Source: Alcanivorax profundi (lineage in GTDB: Bacteria; Pseudomonadota; Gammaproteobacteria; Pseudomonadales; Alcanivoracaceae). From it: DNA of 64,000 nt. Numbering within the stretch: position 1 is the first letter of the stretch; the number at the start of each line of letters is the position of its first letter. The notes under the pieces were generated by a model that was given only the letters and a program-made list of their open reading frames with translations, ran no database searches and had not been told where the DNA came from. The stretch lies in assembly GCF_003597125.1 (NCBI RefSeq), contig NZ_QYYA01000001.1, positions 930,001 through 994,000 on the forward strand, in the 5' to 3' direction. Both the position numbers and the translations under genes were made by a program. This document shows positions 27,523 to 35,228 of this stretch, piece after piece.

Positions 27523-28389
27523 TTATTGCGCATTAAGAACAAGCTCGCCATCAGTAACCAATTTCAGACCATCGGTTCCATCGCGGCCCTGTAAATAGGG
27601 TAGAAAAACGACCAGATACTTCTGACCAGGCTCCCTCTCAAGGGTTCCCTGTAGATAGCCATAGCGGTACCAGGTTTCCGGGTAACGACGACTAAACGGT
27701 TGATCTACCAGCATCACCGGCACACCTTGCTCGTCCAGCCAAAGCAATTCAACGCCGAGGTAGTCCTGCTTCTTTATAAAACTCATCAAGGAAACAGACT
27801 GAACCGAGTCATCAACCGCAAAGACCCGGGACCGATATGGGACATCTCCACGAAGCACCGGGCTGTCGGAATCAAATTCCACCAGCAATTCCTTTCCGGA
27901 TTTCAAGACAGCTGCCTGTGCAAGAAAGTGATTACAGCAATCCACCCGCAGAGCACGATAGGTTTCCAGGTAGCCATCATGCTGTAGATCTTCGAACCCA
28001 TCTGGCCGTGTATTAGCCGCTTCCCGTTCCGCCCCCATATCCAGCGGGCGACTGACAAGTTGGCCCATTTCATCTACATAAGTGATGAAACGATCATTCT
28101 CGCGAGCTTCCAGTTCGCCCTCTACCTCAGCACTTGGTCGATAGTCGTCAACATCCTCTCGTACCACCGCTGACGATGACGGGTCCGCAACTACACGGGA
28201 GTTCTGCACCACTTGTGAGGGAGACACCCCGTCATCGCTGGCTTGGTCCGCTTTCCCTTGTTCCGGGCGCTGCTGAACGGTAACGAGGTTGCCTTGAGCG
28301 TCGGTGTAGACATACAAGCCACCCGAATCCGGGTGGCTTTGACAGGCGCCCAGCATAACGCCGAACAGAAGGATCGCAAGACTTCTCAT
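27523..28389 (-). CDS. FilE-like lipoprotein
   Basis: A 288-aa lipoprotein with lipobox MLGAC (C16). An N-terminal VYTDAQGNLVTVQQRPEQ resembles a DUF4124-like stretch; a second copy of the same style appears at about residues 100-117 (FITYVDEMGQLVSRPLDMG). The C-terminal half is beta-rich (YLETYRALRVDCCNHFLAQA, VFAVDDSVQSVSLMSFI, QKYLVVFLPYLQG) and may be a binding module. Its start overlaps the stop of the FadL-type barrel gene by one base (TAATG). By order and type it corresponds to filE of the fil locus; function unknown. Confidence 0.6.
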   Translation of the reverse strand: MRSLAILLFGVMLGACQSHPDSGGLYVYTDAQGNLVTVQQRPEQGKADQASDDGVSPSQVVQNSRVVADPSSSAVVREDVDDYRPSAEVEGELEARENDRFITYVDEMGQLVSRPLDMGAEREAANTRPDGFEDLQHDGYLETYRALRVDCCNHFLAQAAVLKSGKELLVEFDSDSPVLRGDVPYRSRVFAVDDSVQSVSLMSFIKKQDYLGVELLWLDEQGVPVMLVDQPFSRRYPETWYRYGYLQGTLEREPGQKYLVVFLPYLQGRDGTDGLKLVTDGELVLNAQ

Positions 28390-30056
28390 TAGAATCGGGT
28401 ACGGAATGCAAGGCCAACAATCGTGATCTTGGCTTCTGTCTTGATATCAAGGCCTGCGTAGGGGTTATAAACTACGTTATCAATACCCGTACAGTTTGCC
28501 GCACAACTGGTATCCGCGGGAATCTCGTCTTTACTGTGCAACATGCCGATACCCAAATCGATATCCGTCTCTTTATCCCATTTATAGCCAAGACCAAGAC
28601 TGTAATAACGCGCCTCATTAATCGGCACCATCGGGCTGCGTCGTTCCTCCGGAATCGCAGACGCCCTCGGCTCATAACCGGCGCGCAATTGAATACGGCC
28701 AGTCAAATCATAAGCCGCACCAAAGGCCAGATTCCAGGTTGACTGGAAGTTAAGGGGGTAACTCAAGCGTGTTGGGGTCGATCCCGGTGAAAAGAGTCGA
28801 GCCAGGCTAAGCACTGCTGAGCTGCGGTCAAACACGATGTTGAATGCATCCCACTCTTTGTAATCAGCCCACACCGCGTCGACATTGAACTGCAGGCGCT
28901 CTGTAGGCTTGAATTTGATACCGGTCTGGAAGGTAGCAGGCATGGTGAGGTCCATACTCACACGCCCTACTTCCTCTTCACCTACATAGGAGGGAATACC
29001 CAAAACAGCCAATGCAAGCGCACCTGTAGCAGAGCCGCCAATCCCATTGATGGTTTCGCGCGCCGCATTGGAATAGGTGATCTTGTAATCACCTTTCATA
29101 TGCGTCTTGGCCGGAGAGCGCCAGACAGCCCCCCAGGCAAAGCGGTCATTCGGCTCCCAGAGTATCCCCAGATTGTAGGAAGGGCTGAAGCGCTGATCCA
29201 TTGATACATCGAGAGAGGCCAGGTTCTTGAAAGGCCCCAGCCCCTCTTCCGGACGGCAAATACCGAACAAGATAAGGTCAAGTGCCACATTGGACTCTCC
29301 CTCGAACGGAGCACAGATGCTTTCATCGAGCACCCTGGCAAAACCAAGCAACTCATTCGGAGCACGAAAATCCTGCTCGAGTGAGATCGCCTGGAAGCTC
29401 AGTCCAATCGACGCCCCGATAGAGAGCTCATCATTAACACGATACCCAACGGACGGAGACAAATAGGTAATACGCTCCAGCGCTACCCGCTCCCCCATGA
29501 AATTACCGACATCATCTTCATCGCGGTAGAAACCCGCTGCCAGAGGAAGGTACGTCGCGGTACCAAAAGTGAATTTGGAGCCAGCCGGACGGATAGAAAA
29601 CGCTGGCAGCGGCCCTGCAATCAATGGCCCCGGGGGCAAGTCAACGGTATCGTTGATGAATGGCAGGTAAAGCGAAATCCCCTCGACAGTACTGGTTGCT
29701 GTCTTGAAATCCCGGCAAAAATCGACGCCATCATTTGGTGCGTCATTACAAACAACAGGGTCATCGGAAAAACCAAAAACGTTATAACCCGGCGGCGCTG
29801 AGAACTCGGACTCCAGACTGAAATCGGCACCAAGAAACTGAAGATCCATCCTGCGGCCGTCCAACTTCGCCAAACCCGCCGGATTAAAGTGAATCGCCAT
29901 GATTCCTGGCGGATCTGCGGTAACCGCATGCCCCATACTCATGGCGCGCACGTCTATAGCAATATTGTTGGCCAGCTGCGCAGACGCCTGCCCAGCCCAA
30001 AGGGCAGCAAGACACCCTGCGATTCGCCAACTCAGCCTATTATTTTTTTTCTGCAT
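28389..30056 (-). CDS. OmpP1/FadL-family outer-membrane barrel, FilD-like
   Basis: A 555-aa exported beta-barrel. The signal peptide ends near GQASA; the mature part starts QLANNIAIDVRAMSMGHAVTADPPGIMAIHFNPAGLAKL, typical of FadL/TodX barrels whose N terminus plugs the lumen (NPAGLA motif). The chain alternates hydrophobic strands and ends in VGLAFRTRF with C-terminal F, the usual outer-membrane assembly signal. FadL proteins pass hydrophobic compounds; whether this one does so, or serves the fil system, is open. AAGGGG precedes the ATG. Overlaps the next gene by one base. Confidence 0.8.
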   Translation of the reverse strand: MQKKNNRLSWRIAGCLAALWAGQASAQLANNIAIDVRAMSMGHAVTADPPGIMAIHFNPAGLAKLDGRRMDLQFLGADFSLESEFSAPPGYNVFGFSDDPVVCNDAPNDGVDFCRDFKTATSTVEGISLYLPFINDTVDLPPGPLIAGPLPAFSIRPAGSKFTFGTATYLPLAAGFYRDEDDVGNFMGERVALERITYLSPSVGYRVNDELSIGASIGLSFQAISLEQDFRAPNELLGFARVLDESICAPFEGESNVALDLILFGICRPEEGLGPFKNLASLDVSMDQRFSPSYNLGILWEPNDRFAWGAVWRSPAKTHMKGDYKITYSNAARETINGIGGSATGALALAVLGIPSYVGEEEVGRVSMDLTMPATFQTGIKFKPTERLQFNVDAVWADYKEWDAFNIVFDRSSAVLSLARLFSPGSTPTRLSYPLNFQSTWNLAFGAAYDLTGRIQLRAGYEPRASAIPEERRSPMVPINEARYYSLGLGYKWDKETDIDLGIGMLHSKDEIPADTSCAANCTGIDNVVYNPYAGLDIKTEAKITIVGLAFRTRF

Positions 30057-30087
30057 GGCTTACCCCTTCCAACTGCACAATTCGGCT

Positions 30088-31101
30088 TCAGGCACCGGGC
30101 TTAAGACCAGCAAAATCAATCGGCAACGAAATACCAAGAAGCACATCAGGGGAATCTTCTGTGAGTCCGAAGCCAAAGCTCAGGTTCACAATACGGTTGC
30201 TTGAGGTCCGCAAGCCCAGGGAGGTGTTCACCACACTGGAGGTCGAGTCCTCAGACTCAGCGCTATATTCCTCGAATACGAAGTTACTTACGAAGTTATA
30301 GGATTGCTGGTAGCTGGCACTCAAGGAGACTTCATAAGACAGGGAATATGCAAAGCCCATGGAAAAGTTAAGGCTATCTCCAGGCTGAACCTCTACCAGC
30401 GTCGCACTCCCGCGGCGCTGATTCAGGCCGGTGGCATCAAACGCATAGGTGTAACCCAGGGAGCCGAAAAGAACGACAGGGTCGATGACCTTGCTTACAC
30501 TCACGCCTGCCCCAACAGAGTAATAACCAGACCCACTGGAAACATCTTCATTCACATTGATTTCATAAGGACTATCACCCGTAGGTATGCTCAAGGTGGA
30601 ATAAAGTGTTGTATTCATGGCCCCGGGCTTTACCGGAAAAGGCTGATACCGAAGGCTGAAAGAGACGTCACCCAAGGCAGCCTGTGAAACATCCTTCTGT
30701 GTGTCGTATTTATAAGACACAGGCAAACGGGTATTGAATGTCAGGTTATTCCAGATACCGTAATCAAACGATAGCGATGAAGAAAACGCATGTTGAGCAT
30801 CTTGCTCAATTCGAAAACGGCTGATGCTACCGGAATTCTCATCAATTGCGATATCAATGCGGTCATCACGGTAATAGTTGTAGTTGGCAGAAAAGTTCAG
30901 CGACATCTGCCCACTGGGAAGCAAGGAATATTGCTTCTCCGCAGCCTGAAACACTTCTTCCAGGTTTTTCTCCTGAGTCACATCATCTTCGTGGGTCTGC
31001 AGAGCTTCACGGGCTTCATCAACACTATCTGCTGCCCAGGCAACATGCTGCGCCAACAAGAGTGCAGCAACGGCTGCTACCTTCCCAGACATCATTTTCA
31101 T
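30088..31101 (-). CDS. Outer-membrane beta-barrel protein, FilC-like
   Basis: A 337-aa exported protein. A signal peptide (VAAVAALLLAQHVAWA) is followed by an alpha-helical acidic segment (DSVDEAREALQTHEDDVTQEKNLEEVFQAAEKQYSLL), then repeated amphipathic strands (SLNFSANYNYYRDDRIDIAID, SSLSFDYGIWNNLTFNTRLPVSYKYD). The chain ends in FGFGLTEDSPDVLLGISLPIDFAGL. It looks like a transporter-type porin of the kind called FilC in fil loci. AAGGAAGG lies upstream of the ATG. No export substrate is known. Confidence 0.65.
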   Translation of the reverse strand: MKMMSGKVAAVAALLLAQHVAWAADSVDEAREALQTHEDDVTQEKNLEEVFQAAEKQYSLLPSGQMSLNFSANYNYYRDDRIDIAIDENSGSISRFRIEQDAQHAFSSSLSFDYGIWNNLTFNTRLPVSYKYDTQKDVSQAALGDVSFSLRYQPFPVKPGAMNTTLYSTLSIPTGDSPYEINVNEDVSSGSGYYSVGAGVSVSKVIDPVVLFGSLGYTYAFDATGLNQRRGSATLVEVQPGDSLNFSMGFAYSLSYEVSLSASYQQSYNFVSNFVFEEYSAESEDSTSSVVNTSLGLRTSSNRIVNLSFGFGLTEDSPDVLLGISLPIDFAGLKPGA

Positions 31102-31144
31102 GCAAGCCTTCCTTTGTTCTGTTTGTTATTCGCCACTGCAGGCC

Positions 31145-31954
31145 TTATTGATGGAAGTAGGTGCGCGTTGGCACATTGATGATGCGCTTACTGCCGTCTT
31201 CTTCGGTAATCTGGACCCGTGTCAGCGTTCCCGCCTTGTCAGCCCAGTTTTCCATTGGAGTCGTAAAGACGGGAAAAACCTCAAATGCCCACCGGTTGAT
31301 CGTACGCTCATCCAGCAAACGCAAATCGTAATCCGTCAGCTCTAGCCCGTCTTGAGGCTCGAAGCCATTGGGGAAAACGATGAAAAGCACGTTCTGGTCC
31401 CAGACTTCCTGAAACTTGGATTCTGTAAAACTGATATTGCCGAGAGCCGGGTCCGCCACGTACACGTGACCATCCTGGTACTTCTTGAGCACGACAAAAT
31501 GCTTGAAGCCACCGTAAGCGATAGGAACGATAGCCGGGTGATCCAGCGTCTTGATATCAGACATTTCAGCTCTAAAGCCGCCGCTGGGGTGCCCCAGCGC
31601 CGTAGCCAGGCGTTTCATGTCCAGAAGTGAGAACCCGCGTCGCTCGACGATTTTTTCCGTCTCACCAAAGCGCAACAGCCCTTCCATGATCTGACGCTCC
31701 TGAAATTGGCGCCCAAGATACTGGTTAAGAACCGTCGTCAGCGCTGCCGACCCACAGGAATAGTCGTAGGCTTGACGCACCACATTGTGGTAGCGGAATT
31801 CGGATACCGGCTTGACCACGATATCGCGTTCGCGGAGTGAGACAGGTTGGGTTGGGTGCTCGTAGTAGATTTCGCCCTTTTGCGGCGATTCGACCACTAC
31901 AGATTCGTTGACGGCAAAGTAGATCAGCGCCACACCCAGCATGGAAGTCAGCAT
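31145..31954 (-). CDS. C39-family cysteine peptidase, FilB-like
   Basis: A 269-aa protein with an N-terminal membrane anchor or signal (MLTSMLGVALIYFAV) and a C39-like papain-fold domain: nucleophile C67 in QAYDYSCGSAALTT, H152 in GGFKHFVVLK and D168 in ADPALGN. C39 domains usually remove double-glycine leaders in ABC exporters; here the domain stands alone, as in FilB. It probably acts on the periplasmic side, on an unknown substrate, perhaps a fil component. The start at 31954 is chosen because the hydrophobic segment begins there; the ribosome site is weak and longer readings give unlikely N-rich sequence. Confidence 0.8.
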   Translation of the reverse strand: MLTSMLGVALIYFAVNESVVVESPQKGEIYYEHPTQPVSLRERDIVVKPVSEFRYHNVVRQAYDYSCGSAALTTVLNQYLGRQFQERQIMEGLLRFGETEKIVERRGFSLLDMKRLATALGHPSGGFRAEMSDIKTLDHPAIVPIAYGGFKHFVVLKKYQDGHVYVADPALGNISFTESKFQEVWDQNVLFIVFPNGFEPQDGLELTDYDLRLLDERTINRWAFEVFPVFTTPMENWADKAGTLTRVQITEEDGSKRIINVPTRTYFHQ

Positions 31955-32115
31955 CTGTTGGCATCCAGCGTTATTATTATTGTTTGTTTCTGATAATGGC
32001 TGACATGTTAACCACGTCACCCGGTCCAGGCAACTATGTTGATTTGCCGGAGGGACAAACACCCTCGCCGGGTAACCACCCTGTCCGCTCAGGCTACATA
32101 GTCAATCACGAAATA

Positions 32116-33975
32116 CTACAAAATGACCCCTTCTTGCTTCAGGGCCTCAGCAAAGGGGGAGAAAAGATCGCCATAATCGCTCACCTTGTTTACCGCTGTT
32201 GTAAAGACGCCCTCCCTGACTTGATTCATGCTGGCTGTACCGACTCGGCTTGCCCTGGCGAAATCCATACAATTCTTGTCCCAAGGCAGGTCCAACCAAG
32301 CAAGCAGGGCTCTAAGCTCACCCTCAAAATCGTCAACAAGAGCCTCATAGCGGGTTGAGTATAGCCTTGTCTCACCCAGCTGCTGCTGCCACCACTGAAC
32401 ATTTCGTTGATAAGTGGCGATTTCACTGGCTATACCCTCCACAGTGAAACTAAACGGCTGGAATTCAAAATTCTGACGAAAACAGCCGTAAGCTACGTCC
32501 AGGGGCGATCTCGACAAGGCCACAAATCGGGCTTTGGGAAAGGCGGCGGCAAGCAGCCCAGCAATCTTATGATTATTAATTCCCTTGTGAATCATAATCT
32601 TACCCTGATCCAGACCCGCCTTTGATACGGCTGACAGAAAGGCGCCCCTAAATTTTTCCAGCCCCTTGGCATCCAGCTTTTCATGAGATTCGGGATTGGA
32701 AATGATTGCCCAGTTGCCGGTCACAGCGTGCCATGCCTCTGAAGCAAAACCGGCTTCACCTGCACCCACAGTTGCATGGTGACGTCCAAGGGCCTGCTCA
32801 AGGAGAGTTGTGCCAGATCGAGGGAGCGCCAGAATAAAAACAGGAGCGAACGCTGTATCATCGGCGTCATTCGCGGAGATAACCGAAGAGGGATAACAGC
32901 GGATTATCCTCTGGCCATAGCCCGCATTCTTATGGGTGTCACTGGGAGAAAGCTTCGCCATTGCCCTGTTCGCACTAACCAGAGCCTGCATCTCTGCATC
33001 TCGGTTTCCAGCCAGCTGATGCTGCCTTGCTACCGCAAAATACATCGCGCCTTTGTCCCTCAAGTCCGAACGCTGCTCAGCACGCGAACAGGCATCAAAC
33101 AACATCGCGGCCATTTCTCCATCAAGTGGCTGCTTGCAGGTATCAAGGTAAGGGGACCAGGCTCCAAACTGATCAGGATGATGCTTCAGCATTCTCTTCA
33201 TAACGGATTGGGACTCGTCTCGCTGCCCTTCTACCGCAAGCCACCTCGCATGCAAGATCATCAATTCGGGGTCATCAGGGTTCGACCTGATTAAAGGCTC
33301 CAGTACTGACTGAACTGGCTCATAATCTTCGATTGACATCCAGCAAGCGACAAGCAAACGCTTGGCCAACCCACCGACTTCAGCGTGGGACTCCCAGCGC
33401 TCCAGATAAGGGATAGCCTCCTCGACTCGACCGGAACGACGGAGCGCCTCTGCATACCACACACCCGCCATGGCATAGTCAGGGGCATCCCTGACAACGT
33501 CTGCAAGGATGGCAGCAGCACCACCAGAGGCCCCAGTCTTGAGAATACAGTTTGCCAAAAACGCTTTTGCCTCGAGATCTTTGGGAGCCCTTTCTACGAC
33601 TGCCGAGTATGCAGCCCTGGCTCTCTCCCAGTCACCGGCCTTGAATAGACAATTCGCAAGGCCTTTCCAGGCAATAGGATTCGCATCCTGCTGACGAATA
33701 ACCTGCTGAAAAACATCAGCCGCGGCCTGCAATCGGCCAAGCCGGGTCAGCAAGTCACCATAAAACATGGCCCGCTGGACCGTAGCCCCAGCTTGATGGA
33801 TTACTGCCTCAATGAATTGAAGCGCCCGATTAAGATCTCCAGTGGCAAGCGCCGACTGTGCCCCGATTTCAAGCAGTTCGACACTGAGCATCCCTGCTTC
33901 CCGAGCCTTCTCAACTTGTTTCAACGCCTCAATGTGATTACCTGCCTGATACGCATGAATTGCTTTTCTTGTCAT
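32116..33975 (-). CDS. TPR-repeat sulfotransferase
   Basis: A 619-aa cytosolic protein in two parts. The first ~350 residues are tandem TPR helices (AYQAGNHIEALKQVEKAREAG, LTRLGRLQAAADVFQQVIRQQ, LFKAGDWERARAAYSAVVERAP). The C-terminal part is a PAPS-dependent sulfotransferase: 5'-phosphosulfate loop LPRSGTTLLEQ near residue 385 and 3'-phosphate motif SRSPLDVAYGCFR near 488. TPR-sulfotransferases of this type are common in marine bacteria but have few known substrates. It sits between the filA-like gene and filB-like peptidase. An upstream TTG at 33990 is an alternative start; both starts have weak ribosome sites. Confidence 0.83.
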   Translation of the reverse strand: MTRKAIHAYQAGNHIEALKQVEKAREAGMLSVELLEIGAQSALATGDLNRALQFIEAVIHQAGATVQRAMFYGDLLTRLGRLQAAADVFQQVIRQQDANPIAWKGLANCLFKAGDWERARAAYSAVVERAPKDLEAKAFLANCILKTGASGGAAAILADVVRDAPDYAMAGVWYAEALRRSGRVEEAIPYLERWESHAEVGGLAKRLLVACWMSIEDYEPVQSVLEPLIRSNPDDPELMILHARWLAVEGQRDESQSVMKRMLKHHPDQFGAWSPYLDTCKQPLDGEMAAMLFDACSRAEQRSDLRDKGAMYFAVARQHQLAGNRDAEMQALVSANRAMAKLSPSDTHKNAGYGQRIIRCYPSSVISANDADDTAFAPVFILALPRSGTTLLEQALGRHHATVGAGEAGFASEAWHAVTGNWAIISNPESHEKLDAKGLEKFRGAFLSAVSKAGLDQGKIMIHKGINNHKIAGLLAAAFPKARFVALSRSPLDVAYGCFRQNFEFQPFSFTVEGIASEIATYQRNVQWWQQQLGETRLYSTRYEALVDDFEGELRALLAWLDLPWDKNCMDFARASRVGTASMNQVREGVFTTAVNKVSDYGDLFSPFAEALKQEGVIL

Positions 33976-34056
33976 TGTTTTGGTGCTCAAGGGAATTACC
34001 TGAACAGAATCGTTAAGGAGGCATTAAAAATTATGCTCAAACTGTTTTCAACAAAC

Positions 34057-34085
34057 AAAAAAGCCCGGCAATGCCGGGCTTTTTT
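34057..34085 (-). terminator. Intrinsic terminator directly after the filA-like gene
   Basis: GCCCGGC-AAT-GCCGGGC with A6/T6 flanks, 16 bases from the filA-like stop. It is strong, and separates filA from the sulfotransferase and the rest of the fil genes on the same strand. Confidence 0.88.
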
Positions 34086-34100
34086 GTAGCCGGTGACGGC

Positions 34101-34922
34101 TTAGTGACCAGAGATAATCAGGTTACCCGTCAGATCCAGGCCGATCAGCTCCACATCACCCAGAGCGGAAGCAGTGCCATCACCCAGGGTAAGGTTAGCC
34201 ATACGAACATCGATACCGTTGGTGGCATCACCGATGTTATCCAGGCCGATGACCAGACCACTAGCAGAAATATCGATGCCAGTGTTCACAGTCAGGTTGG
34301 CGCCACCGCTATCGACTACAGACAGGTCAGTAGTCAGAGAGCCGCCAGACACCGAACCGCCGGCATCAGAAACAGAGAAGCCGCTCAGGGAAACACCGCC
34401 AGTAATGGAGGTATTCAGAGCAATCATGTTGCCCTGAGGCTCGTTACCCAGCTGAATGTTCATGGTGGTCGCACCCAGAGTAAGGGTACCCAGAGTCACA
34501 ATACTGGAAACAGTATTGGCCGTAGACCAGGCCGGAGTAGTGTCGTCACGACCGGAGGACGCAACACCCAAAGTACCCAGGTTAACTGACAGGTCAGCAG
34601 GCAGGCTTACCTGAATGTTCAGGTAAGGCGCATCAGTGCCAGTAGCGTTACCGTCGTCTGCGTCGATAATCAGGGAAATCTGATCAGTCGTATTGGCGCG
34701 GGTGATAGCAAAGCCATCGATAACCAGAGCACCAGCACCGTTAGCGAGGCCATCGGTGTCGTGAATTTTAAGACCAGCAGAAATATCAGTTGCCAGACCA
34801 ATGGTGATACCGTCACGACCCGTTACGTCAGACAGCGCATCGTCCTGCATCGGCTCGAGAGCCAGGGCGCTCATGGGCGCGGCGGCTACGGCTGCTGCAA
34901 GAGCAAGTTTCTTGAAACCCAT
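34101..34922 (-). CDS. FilA-like secreted protein (DUF6160-type)
   Basis: A 273-aa exported protein. The signal peptide (MGFKKLALAAAVAAAPMSALA) is followed by LEPMQDDALSDVTGRDGITIGL, the family motif shared with the four array genes at 12-18 kb. The body is low in aromatic residues and rich in G, A, T, D with repeated short strands of the form TLxLGATTMNIQLG, SLSGFSVSDAGGSVSGGSL, VRMANLTLGDGTASALGDVELIG. It corresponds to filA of the fil locus (putative pilus system). A strong GAGGAG ribosome site and a terminator right after the stop suggest high expression. Whether it polymerises is unknown. Confidence 0.72.
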   Translation of the reverse strand: MGFKKLALAAAVAAAPMSALALEPMQDDALSDVTGRDGITIGLATDISAGLKIHDTDGLANGAGALVIDGFAITRANTTDQISLIIDADDGNATGTDAPYLNIQVSLPADLSVNLGTLGVASSGRDDTTPAWSTANTVSSIVTLGTLTLGATTMNIQLGNEPQGNMIALNTSITGGVSLSGFSVSDAGGSVSGGSLTTDLSVVDSGGANLTVNTGIDISASGLVIGLDNIGDATNGIDVRMANLTLGDGTASALGDVELIGLDLTGNLIISGH

Positions 34923-35151
34923 TGTTATTCTCCTCGTGTGCACAACGTTGTTGTAATGCTTATAGTGCGCCCCGGTTCTCGCAGAGCACGCATTTACGTT
35001 AACACAACAGTTACAAAAGCCAATGCGTCCGTTACAAAACTTTTTGTCTCCAACGCCAACCTCTATCCCGCTGATATAAAAGGATTTATTAAACAGTGGC
35101 ACGAATGTATCAGCAAAATATTCCCAGGCCAGCTTTCGGCAATCGCATAAT

Positions 35152-35170
35152 CTGTTACTGCCAGTAACAG
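35152..35170. promoter_or_regulatory. Perfect 19-bp palindrome before pabB
   Basis: CTGTTACTGCCAGTAACAG: two perfect 9-bp arms around one base. It looks like a dimeric repressor or activator site, 58 bases before the pabB start and about 230 before filA. The regulator is unknown. Confidence 0.6.
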
Positions 35171-35185
35171 GATAGGCACCCTTTT

Positions 35186-35194
35186 CTGTAACAG
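35186..35194. promoter_or_regulatory. Second short palindrome CTGTAACAG
   Basis: A 9-bp palindrome sharing CTGT and TAACAG with the 19-bp palindrome 16 bases upstream; possibly an accessory half-site. Confidence 0.4.
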
Positions 35195-35228
35195 GTAAAC
35201 TAGCGTTGCTCAAAAATGAACCGGTGAC

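Larger units (their letters stand above)
34923..35228. other. Divergent filA-like/pabB regulatory region
   Basis: This 306-base gap has no gene. It holds a likely minus-strand -10 TATAAG at 34959-34964 for filA, a palindrome ACAACGTTGT at 34942-34951, TTTACGTTAACA at 34993-35004, and the two palindromes nearer pabB (listed separately). Several GTTAC/GTAAC words recur. Confidence 0.55.
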
